Shown here: positions 51,649-58,956 of the stretch, piece after piece | Layout of the letters: every line of letters starts with the position of its first letter | How positions within the stretch are numbered: position 1 is the stretch's first letter | NCBI RefSeq assembly: GCF_017565425.1 | Contig: NZ_JAGEMK010000008.1 | Location: 105,916-169,915, forward strand | DNA from: Actinotalea soli | GTDB taxonomy: Bacteria > Actinomycetota > Actinomycetes > Actinomycetales > Cellulomonadaceae | Length of the DNA: 64,000 bases | Direction: 5' to 3' | Program-made: the position numbers and the translations under genes | The notes under the pieces: model-generated | Databases searched by the model: none | What the model saw: the letters and a program-made list of their open reading frames with translations, nothing else | Told to the model about the DNA's origin: nothing

Positions 51649-53075
51649 ACCGTCTCCTTGGTCCGTGCCGGGACGACCTGCTCGTCCGCGGCGCTCAGCT
51701 GGCCGGCGTAGGCACCGCGGTACGCGGCGGCCGGGTGGGTGTCGGCGACGTGGTGGTGGCCCGCGCCGTAGAGGTACTCACGGAGGGTCGAGCCCTCGTA
51801 CTCGCGCCACACGCGCCCGCGTCGCTGCAGCTCGGGGACGACGAGGTCGACGAACTCCTCGAAGGAGCCCGGGGTGATGGCGTACGCGAGGTTGATGCCG
51901 TCCAGGCCCGCGTCGTCGATCCACCGCTCGATCTCGTCCGCGACGGTGGTGGGGCTGCCCACCAGCACGGGCCCGATGCCACCCACCCCGACGTGCTGGG
52001 CGATGTCCAGCGGGGTCCACTCGCGGGTCGGGTCGGCCTTGGTGAAGATCGACAGGGCGGAGCGGGCCGCGTCGGTGTCCACGTACTTGAGGGGCTGCTC
52101 GGGGTCGAAGGAGGCCAGGTCCAGGCCGGACCACCCGCCGTAGAGGGCCAGGGCCCCCTCGGCGCTGCTGTAGGACCGGTACTCGGCGAGCTTGCGCTCG
52201 GCCGCCGCGTCGGAGTCCGCGACGATCGCCGTGAGCAGGGCGTAGATCTTGACCGAGTCCCGGCTGCGGCCGTGGCGCTCGGCGCGGTCACGGATGTCGT
52301 CGGTGGTGAGCCGGGTGAGGTCCGGACGCAGGGCGTTGATGAAGACCCCTTCACCGTGCTGCCCCGCGAAGTCCCGGCCGCGCGGCGAGGCGCCGGCCTG
52401 GAAGATCACCGGGGAGCGCTGGGGCGAGGGCTCGGACAGGTGGATGCCGGGCACCCGGAAGTGCTGGCCCTCGTGGCGGATGGGATGCACCTTGGTGGGG
52501 TCGGTGTAGATGCCCCGGGCCCGGTCCTTGACCACGGCGCCGTCCTCCCAGGAGCCCTCCCAGAGCTTGTAGGTGACGTCGAGGAACTCGTCGGCGAGGT
52601 CGTACCTGTCGTCGTGGCGGATCTGCCGGTCCAGGCCCAGGTTGCGGGCGGCGCTGTCGAGGTAGGAGGTCACGACGTTCCACCCGATGCGCCCGCCGGT
52701 CAGGTGGTCGAGGGTCGAGAGCTTGCGGGCGAAGGAGTACGGCTGCTCGTAGGTCAGGGCCGCGGTGACGGCGAAGCCGAGGTGCTCGGTGACCGCAGCC
52801 ATGGCCGGGACCTGGAGGAACGGGTCGTTGAGCGGGATCTGAGCCCCGTCGATCAGGGCGGGGGCCGAGGAGTTGCGGTAGACGTCGTACACGCCCAGCA
52901 CGTCGGCGATGAACAGGGCGTCGAACCGTCCGCGCTCGAGGGTCCGGGCCAGGTCGGTCCAGTACTCGAGGGTGTTGTACGTGTCGGCCCGGTTGTCGGG
53001 GTGGCGCCACAGGCCGGGGCTCTGGTGGGTGGGCGTGGTCATGTCGAAGGCGTTGAGGCTGATGCGCTTGGGCAT
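51645..53075 (-). CDS. NtaA/SnaA/DszA-type flavin monooxygenase
   Basis: A 476-residue two-component monooxygenase of the NtaA/SnaA/DszA family. MPKRISLNAFDMTTPTHQSP is the family opening. Then RGRFDALFIADVLGVYDVY, TGGRIGWNVVTSYLDSAARN, a long NtaA-type insertion with KVHPIRHEGQHFRVPG, QAGASPRGRDFAGQHGEGVF and GPVLVGSPTTVADEIERWID. The family oxidises sulfones, aminocarboxylates and related compounds with reduced FMN. AGGAGC is 6 nt before ATG 53075. First enzyme gene of the operon, 308 nt downstream of a Cys-rich leader ORF. Confidence 0.9.
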   Translation of the reverse strand: MPKRISLNAFDMTTPTHQSPGLWRHPDNRADTYNTLEYWTDLARTLERGRFDALFIADVLGVYDVYRNSSAPALIDGAQIPLNDPFLQVPAMAAVTEHLGFAVTAALTYEQPYSFARKLSTLDHLTGGRIGWNVVTSYLDSAARNLGLDRQIRHDDRYDLADEFLDVTYKLWEGSWEDGAVVKDRARGIYTDPTKVHPIRHEGQHFRVPGIHLSEPSPQRSPVIFQAGASPRGRDFAGQHGEGVFINALRPDLTRLTTDDIRDRAERHGRSRDSVKIYALLTAIVADSDAAAERKLAEYRSYSSAEGALALYGGWSGLDLASFDPEQPLKYVDTDAARSALSIFTKADPTREWTPLDIAQHVGVGGIGPVLVGSPTTVADEIERWIDDAGLDGINLAYAITPGSFEEFVDLVVPELQRRGRVWREYEGSTLREYLYGAGHHHVADTHPAAAYRGAYAGQLSAADEQVVPARTKETV

Positions 53076-53372
53076 GGTGCTCCTGCGGGAGGACGGCCGG
53101 GTGGCCGTGGCTGGCGGGACGGCGCGGGGCCGCGGGACGGGACGGCAGCGCACCCGGACGCACCGACCGCGCCGGAGGTGGTCCGGGCAGGGCTGGTGCG
53201 CACGGGACGGCGGGTGCCGGGGTGCGGGTCGACGACCTCGGGCCGTGAGGGCGGGAGGTGTCAGGGGCCGACGACGGAGGTCGGCTGGTCGCCGCTGCGC
53301 GATCGACGCGTCAGGGCGCGGAGCGTTCCGGGACTGGCTCGGTGGAGCGACTCAGCGGGTGAGCGGCTCGGG

Positions 53373-53399
53373 GGTGGTGCTGGTCAGTGACAGCACACC
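53373..53399 (-). promoter_or_regulatory. Hairpin across the Cys codons of the leader ORF
   Basis: On the minus strand GGTGTGCTG pairs with CAGCACCACC, with one bulge and an 8-nt loop. The left arm contains the tandem Cys codons TGC TGT. A ribosome stalled there would open this hairpin, the basic logic of an attenuator. Downstream alternative stems could not be resolved by eye. Confidence 0.45.
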
Positions 53400-53422
53400 G
53401 AGGTCAGACCCGGCATGCACAT
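53384..53422 (-). CDS. Leader peptide with paired cysteines
   Basis: A 12-codon ORF encoding MCMPGLTSVCCH. It contains three Cys in twelve residues, two adjacent and next to the end. Short leaderless ORFs with C-terminal Cys runs are known in mycobacteria as cysteine-responsive attenuators upstream of sulfur genes. TACGCG (53424-53429) is an imperfect -10 if translation begins at the second ATG (53416). It ends ~308 nt before the DszA-type gene. The ORF is too short for coding statistics, so position and composition are the support. Confidence 0.5.
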   Translation of the reverse strand: MCMPGLTSVCCH

Positions 53423-53544
53423 TCGCGTACCGGCGACGTCGCGCGGTGCGTTGTGCTCTCGGTTCTGCCCCATGACGCCGACGATGACAGGCGTCCCTGC
53501 ATGTGGGAAGACGCGTTCCACCTGGTGGACATCACGGGTGCTGC

Positions 53545-54081
53545 TCAGCGGTACCGCAGCACCCATCGGGCTCGGTCCGCACGGCAGCGACGGTGCACGC
53601 GCACCACGGGCCGCCCGTCCCGGTCGACGTTCACACCGTCCCGCACCAGCACCGGGTCACCGGTGGGGATCTGCAGCAGGCCGGCGTCCTCGGGGCAGGC
53701 CTGCGCGGCCGAGAAGGAGCGCCAGCCGTACTCGAGGCCCAGGTCGGCCCCCGCGGCCATGGCCCCCACCAGCGTCTGGCCCCGCTCCCACCCCTCGGCG
53801 AGGTCGGGGAAGTCGCGGTCCACGACCCAGTAGGTGCTGACCACCCAGGGTTCGTCGCCGATCTCGATCAGCGTCTCCAGGCGCCGCAGCCGAGCACGGG
53901 GCCGCTGGAGATCACGGCGGACCACCGGGGAGTCCTCGATCGAGGTGCCCAGGAGCCGCTCGATGTAGCTCCGGCCGCGCAGGGCCGCGGAGCGGGCGAG
54001 GATCTCGTCCACCGCGTCGACCCTGCCCTGGTCGAGCTCGACGTCCACGGGCCGACCCGTCGCATCGATGACCCCTCGCAC
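53545..54081 (-). CDS. Stand-alone UTRA domain protein
   Basis: A 178-residue protein with a UTRA (chorismate-lyase-like) ligand-binding fold: SYIERLLGTSIEDSPVVRRD, RLRRLETLIEIGDEPWVVST and the C-terminal IPTGDPVLVRDGVNVDRDGR with CRADRARWVLRY. UTRA normally follows a GntR winged-helix domain, which is absent here, so it cannot bind DNA in the usual way. The start at GTG 54081 has TACAGT 7 nt upstream; ORF starts at 54159 and 54192 would add a low-complexity basic tail. It lies 122 nt upstream of the Cys leader ORF. It may sense a ligand or be a true lyase. Confidence 0.6.
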   Translation of the reverse strand: MRGVIDATGRPVDVELDQGRVDAVDEILARSAALRGRSYIERLLGTSIEDSPVVRRDLQRPRARLRRLETLIEIGDEPWVVSTYWVVDRDFPDLAEGWERGQTLVGAMAAGADLGLEYGWRSFSAAQACPEDAGLLQIPTGDPVLVRDGVNVDRDGRPVVRVHRRCRADRARWVLRYR

Positions 54082-54209
54082 CTTGTCGACTGTAGGTCGG
54101 CCCCGCCCGCCCGACGCGTCCCGGCGGGGCTGTGCGCCGAGTAGCCTCCCAACCGTCATCCCCTGGCCACCCCACGGTCGCCTGCCGCTCACCCAGAACC
54201 GAGGAGCAC

Positions 54210-55433
54210 GTGGTCGAGCCCCCCGAGCAACGCCGCACCCTCGCCGTCCTCGTCCTGGCCCAGGTGCTCAGCGGGGCCGGTCTCGCGGCGGGCATCACCG
54301 TCGGCGCCCTGCTCGCCCAGGAGATGCTCGGGGCCACGAGCCTCGCCGGCCTGCCCGTCGCCCTGTTCACCCTCGGCTCGGCCGGCGCCGCGGTCGCCGT
54401 CGGGCGGGTCTCGCAGCGCGCCGGGCGTCGGGCCGGCCTGGCCCTCGGCTACGCCACCGGCGCCCTCGGCGCGGCGGGGGTGGTGCTCGCCGCCGCCCTC
54501 GACAGCGTGCCGCTGCTCTTCGCGGCCTTCGTCGTCTACGGCGCGGGGACCGCCACCAACCTCCAGGCCCGCTACGCCGGGGCAGACCTCGCCGCGCCGT
54601 CGCGCCGCGGCCGCGCCCTGAGCACCGTGCTCGTGGCGACCACCGCGGGCGCCGTCGTCGGGCCCAACCTCGTGACCGTGATGGGTGACGTGGCCCTCGG
54701 CTGGGGGATCCCCGCCCTCGCGGGGCCCTTCGTCCTGGCCGGGGCCGCCTACGCCGCCGCCGGACTGACCCTCGGGGTGCTCCTGCGACCCGACCCGCTG
54801 CTGCTGGCCCGGTCCCTGGCCGCGAGCGCGCAGGCCCGTGCCCACGCCGCCGGGACGACCACCCCCACCGAGGTGCCCGCGCGCCCGCGGGTGGTGGCCC
54901 TGGCCGGCTCGGTCATGGTCGTGACCCAGCTCGTGATGGTCGCGATCATGACGATGACCCCCATCCACATGCAGGCCCACGGGCACGACGTCGGGGCGAC
55001 AGGCCTGGTCATCGCGATCCACGTGGGAGCCATGTACCTGCCGTCCCCGCTCGCGGGGTGGCTCGTGGACCGGGTCGGGGCTCGGGTGGTCGCAGGGCTC
55101 GCCGGGGTCACCCTGCTGGCCTCGGGGCTGGTCGCCGCGCTCACGCCGGTGCGGTCCCTGGTGGGGCTCGCGGCGGCCCTCGCCCTGCTGGGCCTCGGGT
55201 GGAGCCTGGGGCTGGTGAGCGGCACCGCGATGCTCGCCGACGAGCTGCCGCTCTCGACCCGCGCCCGCACCCAGGGGTCGGTGGACCTGACCATCGCGGT
55301 CGCGGGGGCCGGGGCGGGCATGGCCTCGGGGTTCGTCGTCGCCTCGACGAGCTTCGCGACGCTGTCCCTCGCAGGGGGTGTCCTCGCGCTCCTCCTGGTC
55401 CCCGTGGTCGCCTGGTCGGCGCGCCGCCCCTAG
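54210..55433 (+). CDS. MFS transporter
   Basis: A 407-residue major facilitator with 12 predicted helices. VLAQVLSGAGLAAGITVGAL is helix 1; GRVSQRAGRRAGLALGYATG is the helix 2-3 loop signature. GTATNLQARYAGADLAAPSRRGR lies in the helix 4-5 region. A long central loop (PDPLLLARSLAASAQARAH) separates the halves. GAGGAG precedes GTG 54210 by 3 nt; TAGCCT (54142-54147) is a probable -10. The substrate is unknown. Its stop overlaps the hydrolase stop on the other strand (CTAG). Confidence 0.88.
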   Translation: MVEPPEQRRTLAVLVLAQVLSGAGLAAGITVGALLAQEMLGATSLAGLPVALFTLGSAGAAVAVGRVSQRAGRRAGLALGYATGALGAAGVVLAAALDSVPLLFAAFVVYGAGTATNLQARYAGADLAAPSRRGRALSTVLVATTAGAVVGPNLVTVMGDVALGWGIPALAGPFVLAGAAYAAAGLTLGVLLRPDPLLLARSLAASAQARAHAAGTTTPTEVPARPRVVALAGSVMVVTQLVMVAIMTMTPIHMQAHGHDVGATGLVIAIHVGAMYLPSPLAGWLVDRVGARVVAGLAGVTLLASGLVAALTPVRSLVGLAAALALLGLGWSLGLVSGTAMLADELPLSTRARTQGSVDLTIAVAGAGAGMASGFVVASTSFATLSLAGGVLALLLVPVVAWSARRP

Positions 55434-56419
55434 CCCGCGACCCCGCGAGCGCGCAGCCACTCCAGGACGGTGCTCAGGTAGGTGGTGCGGGCCTGCTCGG
55501 CCGACAGGCTCAGGTCGTGGATCCCGCCCTCGACCGGGACCACGACGACGTCCACTCCCAACCGGGGGGCGAGACGCCACATGTGGTGCACGTCGAGCAC
55601 GGTCTCCTGGCTGTCCAGGTGCGGGTTGTCCAGGCTGTTGGGACCGTTCTGCGCCGCGGTGCAGACCAGGACCGGCACGCCCAGGCCCAGGCCGCGTGCG
55701 ATGCGGGCCTGCCCGCGGCGGACCGCGAGCAGCCAGTCGGCGCGAGCGGGGAACCCACCCGGGGGCTTGAGCTCGAGGTCGTACTCCCAGCGCCCGCCGT
55801 GCGCGACGTGCAGGTGCTGGGAGTACGCGGAGACCGCGCCGTCCCCGACCACACGCTGCGGCGTGAGCCTGCCGACCACACCGAGGGAGAGCCTGGTGCG
55901 CAGACGTCGCCACCCGTCGCCGTTGAGGTCGAGCCACGGGCTGTTGAGCACGAGGGCGTCCGGCCCCGCGGCACCAGGACGCGCCGCTGCCCACAGGCTC
56001 GCGACCAGCCCACCCGTCGAGTGGCCCACCACCACGACCTGCCGGTGGCCCAGGGCGCGGACCGCCGACGTCGCGGCGTCGAGGTCGGCGTCGTACTCGC
56101 TCAGGTCGGTCGTGTGGTGCGGGAGCTGGTCGGGGCGCCGGGACCGTCCGCACCGGCGCAGGTCCAGGCCGTAGAAGGCCAGCCCCTGCGCCGCGCACCA
56201 CGCGGCCACGTGGTCCTGGAAGACGTAGTCGTTGTACCCGTGCACGTGCAGCAGGGCGGGGGCCGCGGGGTCCGCCAGGACCCGTGCCGGGCGCAGCAGG
56301 GTGGCCGCCACGGGGCCGCCCGCGTCGTGGCCCACGGGCAGCCTCAGCCTCTCCCACCCGGCGACGAGGGCGTCCTCCTCCCAACCGCCGACCAGGTCCT
56401 CGACCTGGGAGGTGGTCAC
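55430..56419 (-). CDS. Alpha/beta hydrolase (monoacylglycerol-lipase-like)
   Basis: A 329-residue serine hydrolase of the S33-type fold. LLHVHGYNDYVFQDHVAAWC is the oxyanion strand. The nucleophile elbow is VVVGHSTGGLVASLW (about residue 128), and the catalytic His is likely in VEGGIHDLSLS near the C-terminus. GLDLRRCGRS is typical of this group. The substrate is unknown; an acyl ester is likely. GTG 56419 overlaps the stop of the upstream MFS gene by 4 bp, so the two are co-transcribed. Confidence 0.88.
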   Translation of the reverse strand: MTTSQVEDLVGGWEEDALVAGWERLRLPVGHDAGGPVAATLLRPARVLADPAAPALLHVHGYNDYVFQDHVAAWCAAQGLAFYGLDLRRCGRSRRPDQLPHHTTDLSEYDADLDAATSAVRALGHRQVVVVGHSTGGLVASLWAAARPGAAGPDALVLNSPWLDLNGDGWRRLRTRLSLGVVGRLTPQRVVGDGAVSAYSQHLHVAHGGRWEYDLELKPPGGFPARADWLLAVRRGQARIARGLGLGVPVLVCTAAQNGPNSLDNPHLDSQETVLDVHHMWRLAPRLGVDVVVVPVEGGIHDLSLSAEQARTTYLSTVLEWLRARGVAG

Positions 56420-57861
56420 CGGGCGCCGTCCCCGGTCGCGTCCGCTGCCTCGTCCCCGACCGCCTCGAGGTCCCGCGCCGCGACGCGCTCGACCCGCACC
56501 GGCAGCAGGAGGACCAGCCCCAGGGCGAGCACGACCATGATCCCGAGCACCCCCCAGTGCTGGGCCCCGGCGATCGCGATCGAGGTCGAGAAGGCCAGGG
56601 GGGCCAGGAAGCTCGCGGCGCGACCGGTGGTCGCGTACAGGCCGAACATCTCCCCCTCCCGCCCGGGCGGGACCACGCGGGCCAGCAGGGACCGGCTCGC
56701 GGACTGCGCGGGACCGACGAACACGCACAGCAGCAGACCGAAGACCCAGAAGGCGGTCTGACCCGCGTCGTGCAGCAGGAAGACCGCCGTACCGGCCACG
56801 AGCAGGCCGATCAGGCTCGCGACGATCACGGCCTTGGGGCCTACGCGGTCGTCCAGGAACCCGCAGCCGATCGTCGCCACCCCCGCGACCACGTTCGCCG
56901 CGATGGCGAAGACGACGACCTCGCCGGCGCTGAACCCGAAGGTCACCGAGGCGATCACCGCCCCGAAGGTGAAGACCCCGGCCAGGCCGTCACGGTAGAC
57001 GGCGCTCGCGACGAGGAAGGCCAGCAGCGACCGTCCGTGGCGCCACAGGCCGCGCAGGTCACGACCGAGGATCCGGTACGACTCGAGGACCCCGGTGCGT
57101 GGGCCCGCGGGGCCGGTCTGCGGTGCCTCGGGGACCACCACGAGCACGGGGATCGCGAAGAGCCCGAACCACAGGGCCGCGACCAGCACCGAGATGCGGA
57201 TGTCCATCCCGTCCTCACCGGTGACCCCGAACCAGCCGACCTCAGGGTTGATGAAGCCCACGAACAGGATGAGCAGCAGGGCGATGCCCCCGAGGTAGCC
57301 CGCCCCCCAGCCGATCCCGCTGATCCGGCCCATCGCCTCACGCGAGGAGATCTGCCGCAGCATCGCGTTGTAGTTGACGTTGGCGAGCTCGAAGGCGATG
57401 TTGCCCAGCCCCAGCAGGGTGATCCCCAGCAGCAGGTTGAAGGTCGACGAGTCCGGGTCCGGCCGCACGAGGACCATCGCTGCGCTGAGCGCGACGGTGA
57501 CCGCGGTGTGGATGCCGAGCCAGAGCCTGCGACGCCCCGCCCCGTCGGCCCGGGCGCCGAGCACGGGGGCCACGACGGCGATGACCAGGCCCGCGAGCGC
57601 GAGGCCCCAGCCGAGCCAGGTCGAGTGCTGGGCGAGGGCCGCGTCCAGCTGCGCGGTCGCTGGACCGCCCGCCTCGCCCTCGGCCGCCGCGGCCGCCACG
57701 ACCGACGGGGTCACGAAGTCGCTGCTGGTGATCCAGCGGGTGAAGACGAAGGTCGTGATGACCGCGTTGAACGCGGCCGACCCCCAGTCCCACAGCGCCC
57801 AGGCGCCCACCTGGCCTCGGTGGATCCGGGGGGCGCTCGGTGCTTCCGTGGTCGCGGTCAC
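56416..57861 (-). CDS. UMF1/Atg22-like MFS transporter
   Basis: A 481-residue permease with about 12 helices. ALWDWGSAAFNAVITTFVFT is the UMF1/Atg22 signature of helix 1. GLGNIAFELANVNYNAMLRQ and the GRISGIGWGAGYLGGIALLL block of helix 6 are also characteristic. The C-half contains FVGPAQSASRSLLARVVPPGREGE. Atg22 relatives export amino acids from vacuoles; bacterial substrates are unknown. TACGCT (57868-57873) ends 6 nt before the GTG, so it is leaderless. Confidence 0.88.
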   Translation of the reverse strand: MTATTEAPSAPRIHRGQVGAWALWDWGSAAFNAVITTFVFTRWITSSDFVTPSVVAAAAAEGEAGGPATAQLDAALAQHSTWLGWGLALAGLVIAVVAPVLGARADGAGRRRLWLGIHTAVTVALSAAMVLVRPDPDSSTFNLLLGITLLGLGNIAFELANVNYNAMLRQISSREAMGRISGIGWGAGYLGGIALLLILFVGFINPEVGWFGVTGEDGMDIRISVLVAALWFGLFAIPVLVVVPEAPQTGPAGPRTGVLESYRILGRDLRGLWRHGRSLLAFLVASAVYRDGLAGVFTFGAVIASVTFGFSAGEVVVFAIAANVVAGVATIGCGFLDDRVGPKAVIVASLIGLLVAGTAVFLLHDAGQTAFWVFGLLLCVFVGPAQSASRSLLARVVPPGREGEMFGLYATTGRAASFLAPLAFSTSIAIAGAQHWGVLGIMVVLALGLVLLLPVRVERVAARDLEAVGDEAADATGDGAR

Positions 57862-57952
57862 GCGGGAAGCGTACGGCCGGCGGGCCGCGCGTCAGCCCGC
57901 TGACGGGACGGGGGACGGGGATGGTCAGGCACTGTTCACCCCCGCGACACGC

Positions 57953-58942
57953 TCAGCGGCGGGGCAGCAGCCGCTGGTGCGGCAGGGCCGGGGCGGGCAG
58001 GGGGTCGCCCGGGTAGTCCTGGACGACGCCGAAACGACGGGCCGGCTCGCCCGGGTGCTCGCCGTCGTCGGCGCCGATCTCGGCCTGCCAGCGCGCCCGC
58101 GCCGCGACGACCTCCTCGTGGTCGCGGCCGATGAAGTTCCACCACATGACGATCTTCTCGCCCAGCGGCTCGCCACCCAGCAGCACCACGCGCACGGGCT
58201 CAGGGCCCACCGACCGCAGGGTCAGGCTGGTGGCGCCCGGCGGGTGGTAGACCAGGGCGCTGCGCTCGCCGCGCACCCCCTCGAGCTCGGCAGTCCCCGC
58301 GTCGACCAGCACGCCGTGCTCGAAGGTCGGGTCGACGTCGAGGCGGACCTGCTCCCCCGCGGGCAGGGTGAGCTCGGCCCCCAGCAGGGGCGAGAAGGTC
58401 GGCACGGGAGAGGACGCCCCCGCGAGGCTCCCGAGGAACACCCGGGCCTGCGCGGGACCGAGCTGCGTGACCGGCGGCACGTGGTGGGTGAAGGCCGGCG
58501 GCACGTCCCGGTGCTGCTCGGGCAGCACGACCCACAGCTGGACCCCGTGCAGCACCGAGGTCGCGGGGGTCGAGTCCTCCGAGTGGCTGATGCCGTGGCC
58601 GGCGGTCATGAGGTTGAGCTCTCCGGGCCGGACCATCGACCGGGTGCCCAGGCTGTCGCGGTGCTCGATCTCGCCGGTGAACAACCAGCTCACGGTCTGC
58701 AGGCCGGTGTGCGGGTGGGGCGGGACGCGCATGCCGCCGGTCACCTCGACGTCGTCGGGCCCGTAGTGGTCGGCGAAGCACCACGCACCGATGAAGGAGC
58801 GACGGCGCTGCGGCAGGGTGCGGCGCACGGTCATCGCACGGATCCCGCCGAGCGGGACCTCCCGTGCCTCGAGGACCTCGGCGACCGGGGCGGTGCCGTC
58901 CTCGCACACCACCTCGGGGGGTGCGGTCTCGAGGTTCGTCAT
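57953..58942 (-). CDS. Pirin family protein
   Basis: A 329-residue bicupin. The metal site of pirins is present: PPHPHTGLQTVSWLFTGEIE and AGHGISHSEDS hold the conserved His residues and Glu. FSPLLGAELTLPAG starts the C-terminal cupin, which ends WWNFIGRDHEEVVAARARWQ, also a pirin hallmark. Pirins act as quercetinases or regulators in different hosts; the role here is unknown. GGGAGG is 6 nt before the ATG. It starts 14 nt after the phosphatase stop, so both form an operon. Confidence 0.93.
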   Translation of the reverse strand: MTNLETAPPEVVCEDGTAPVAEVLEAREVPLGGIRAMTVRRTLPQRRRSFIGAWCFADHYGPDDVEVTGGMRVPPHPHTGLQTVSWLFTGEIEHRDSLGTRSMVRPGELNLMTAGHGISHSEDSTPATSVLHGVQLWVVLPEQHRDVPPAFTHHVPPVTQLGPAQARVFLGSLAGASSPVPTFSPLLGAELTLPAGEQVRLDVDPTFEHGVLVDAGTAELEGVRGERSALVYHPPGATSLTLRSVGPEPVRVVLLGGEPLGEKIVMWWNFIGRDHEEVVAARARWQAEIGADDGEHPGEPARRFGVVQDYPGDPLPAPALPHQRLLPRR

Positions 58943-58956
58943 GATGCCTCCCGGGG

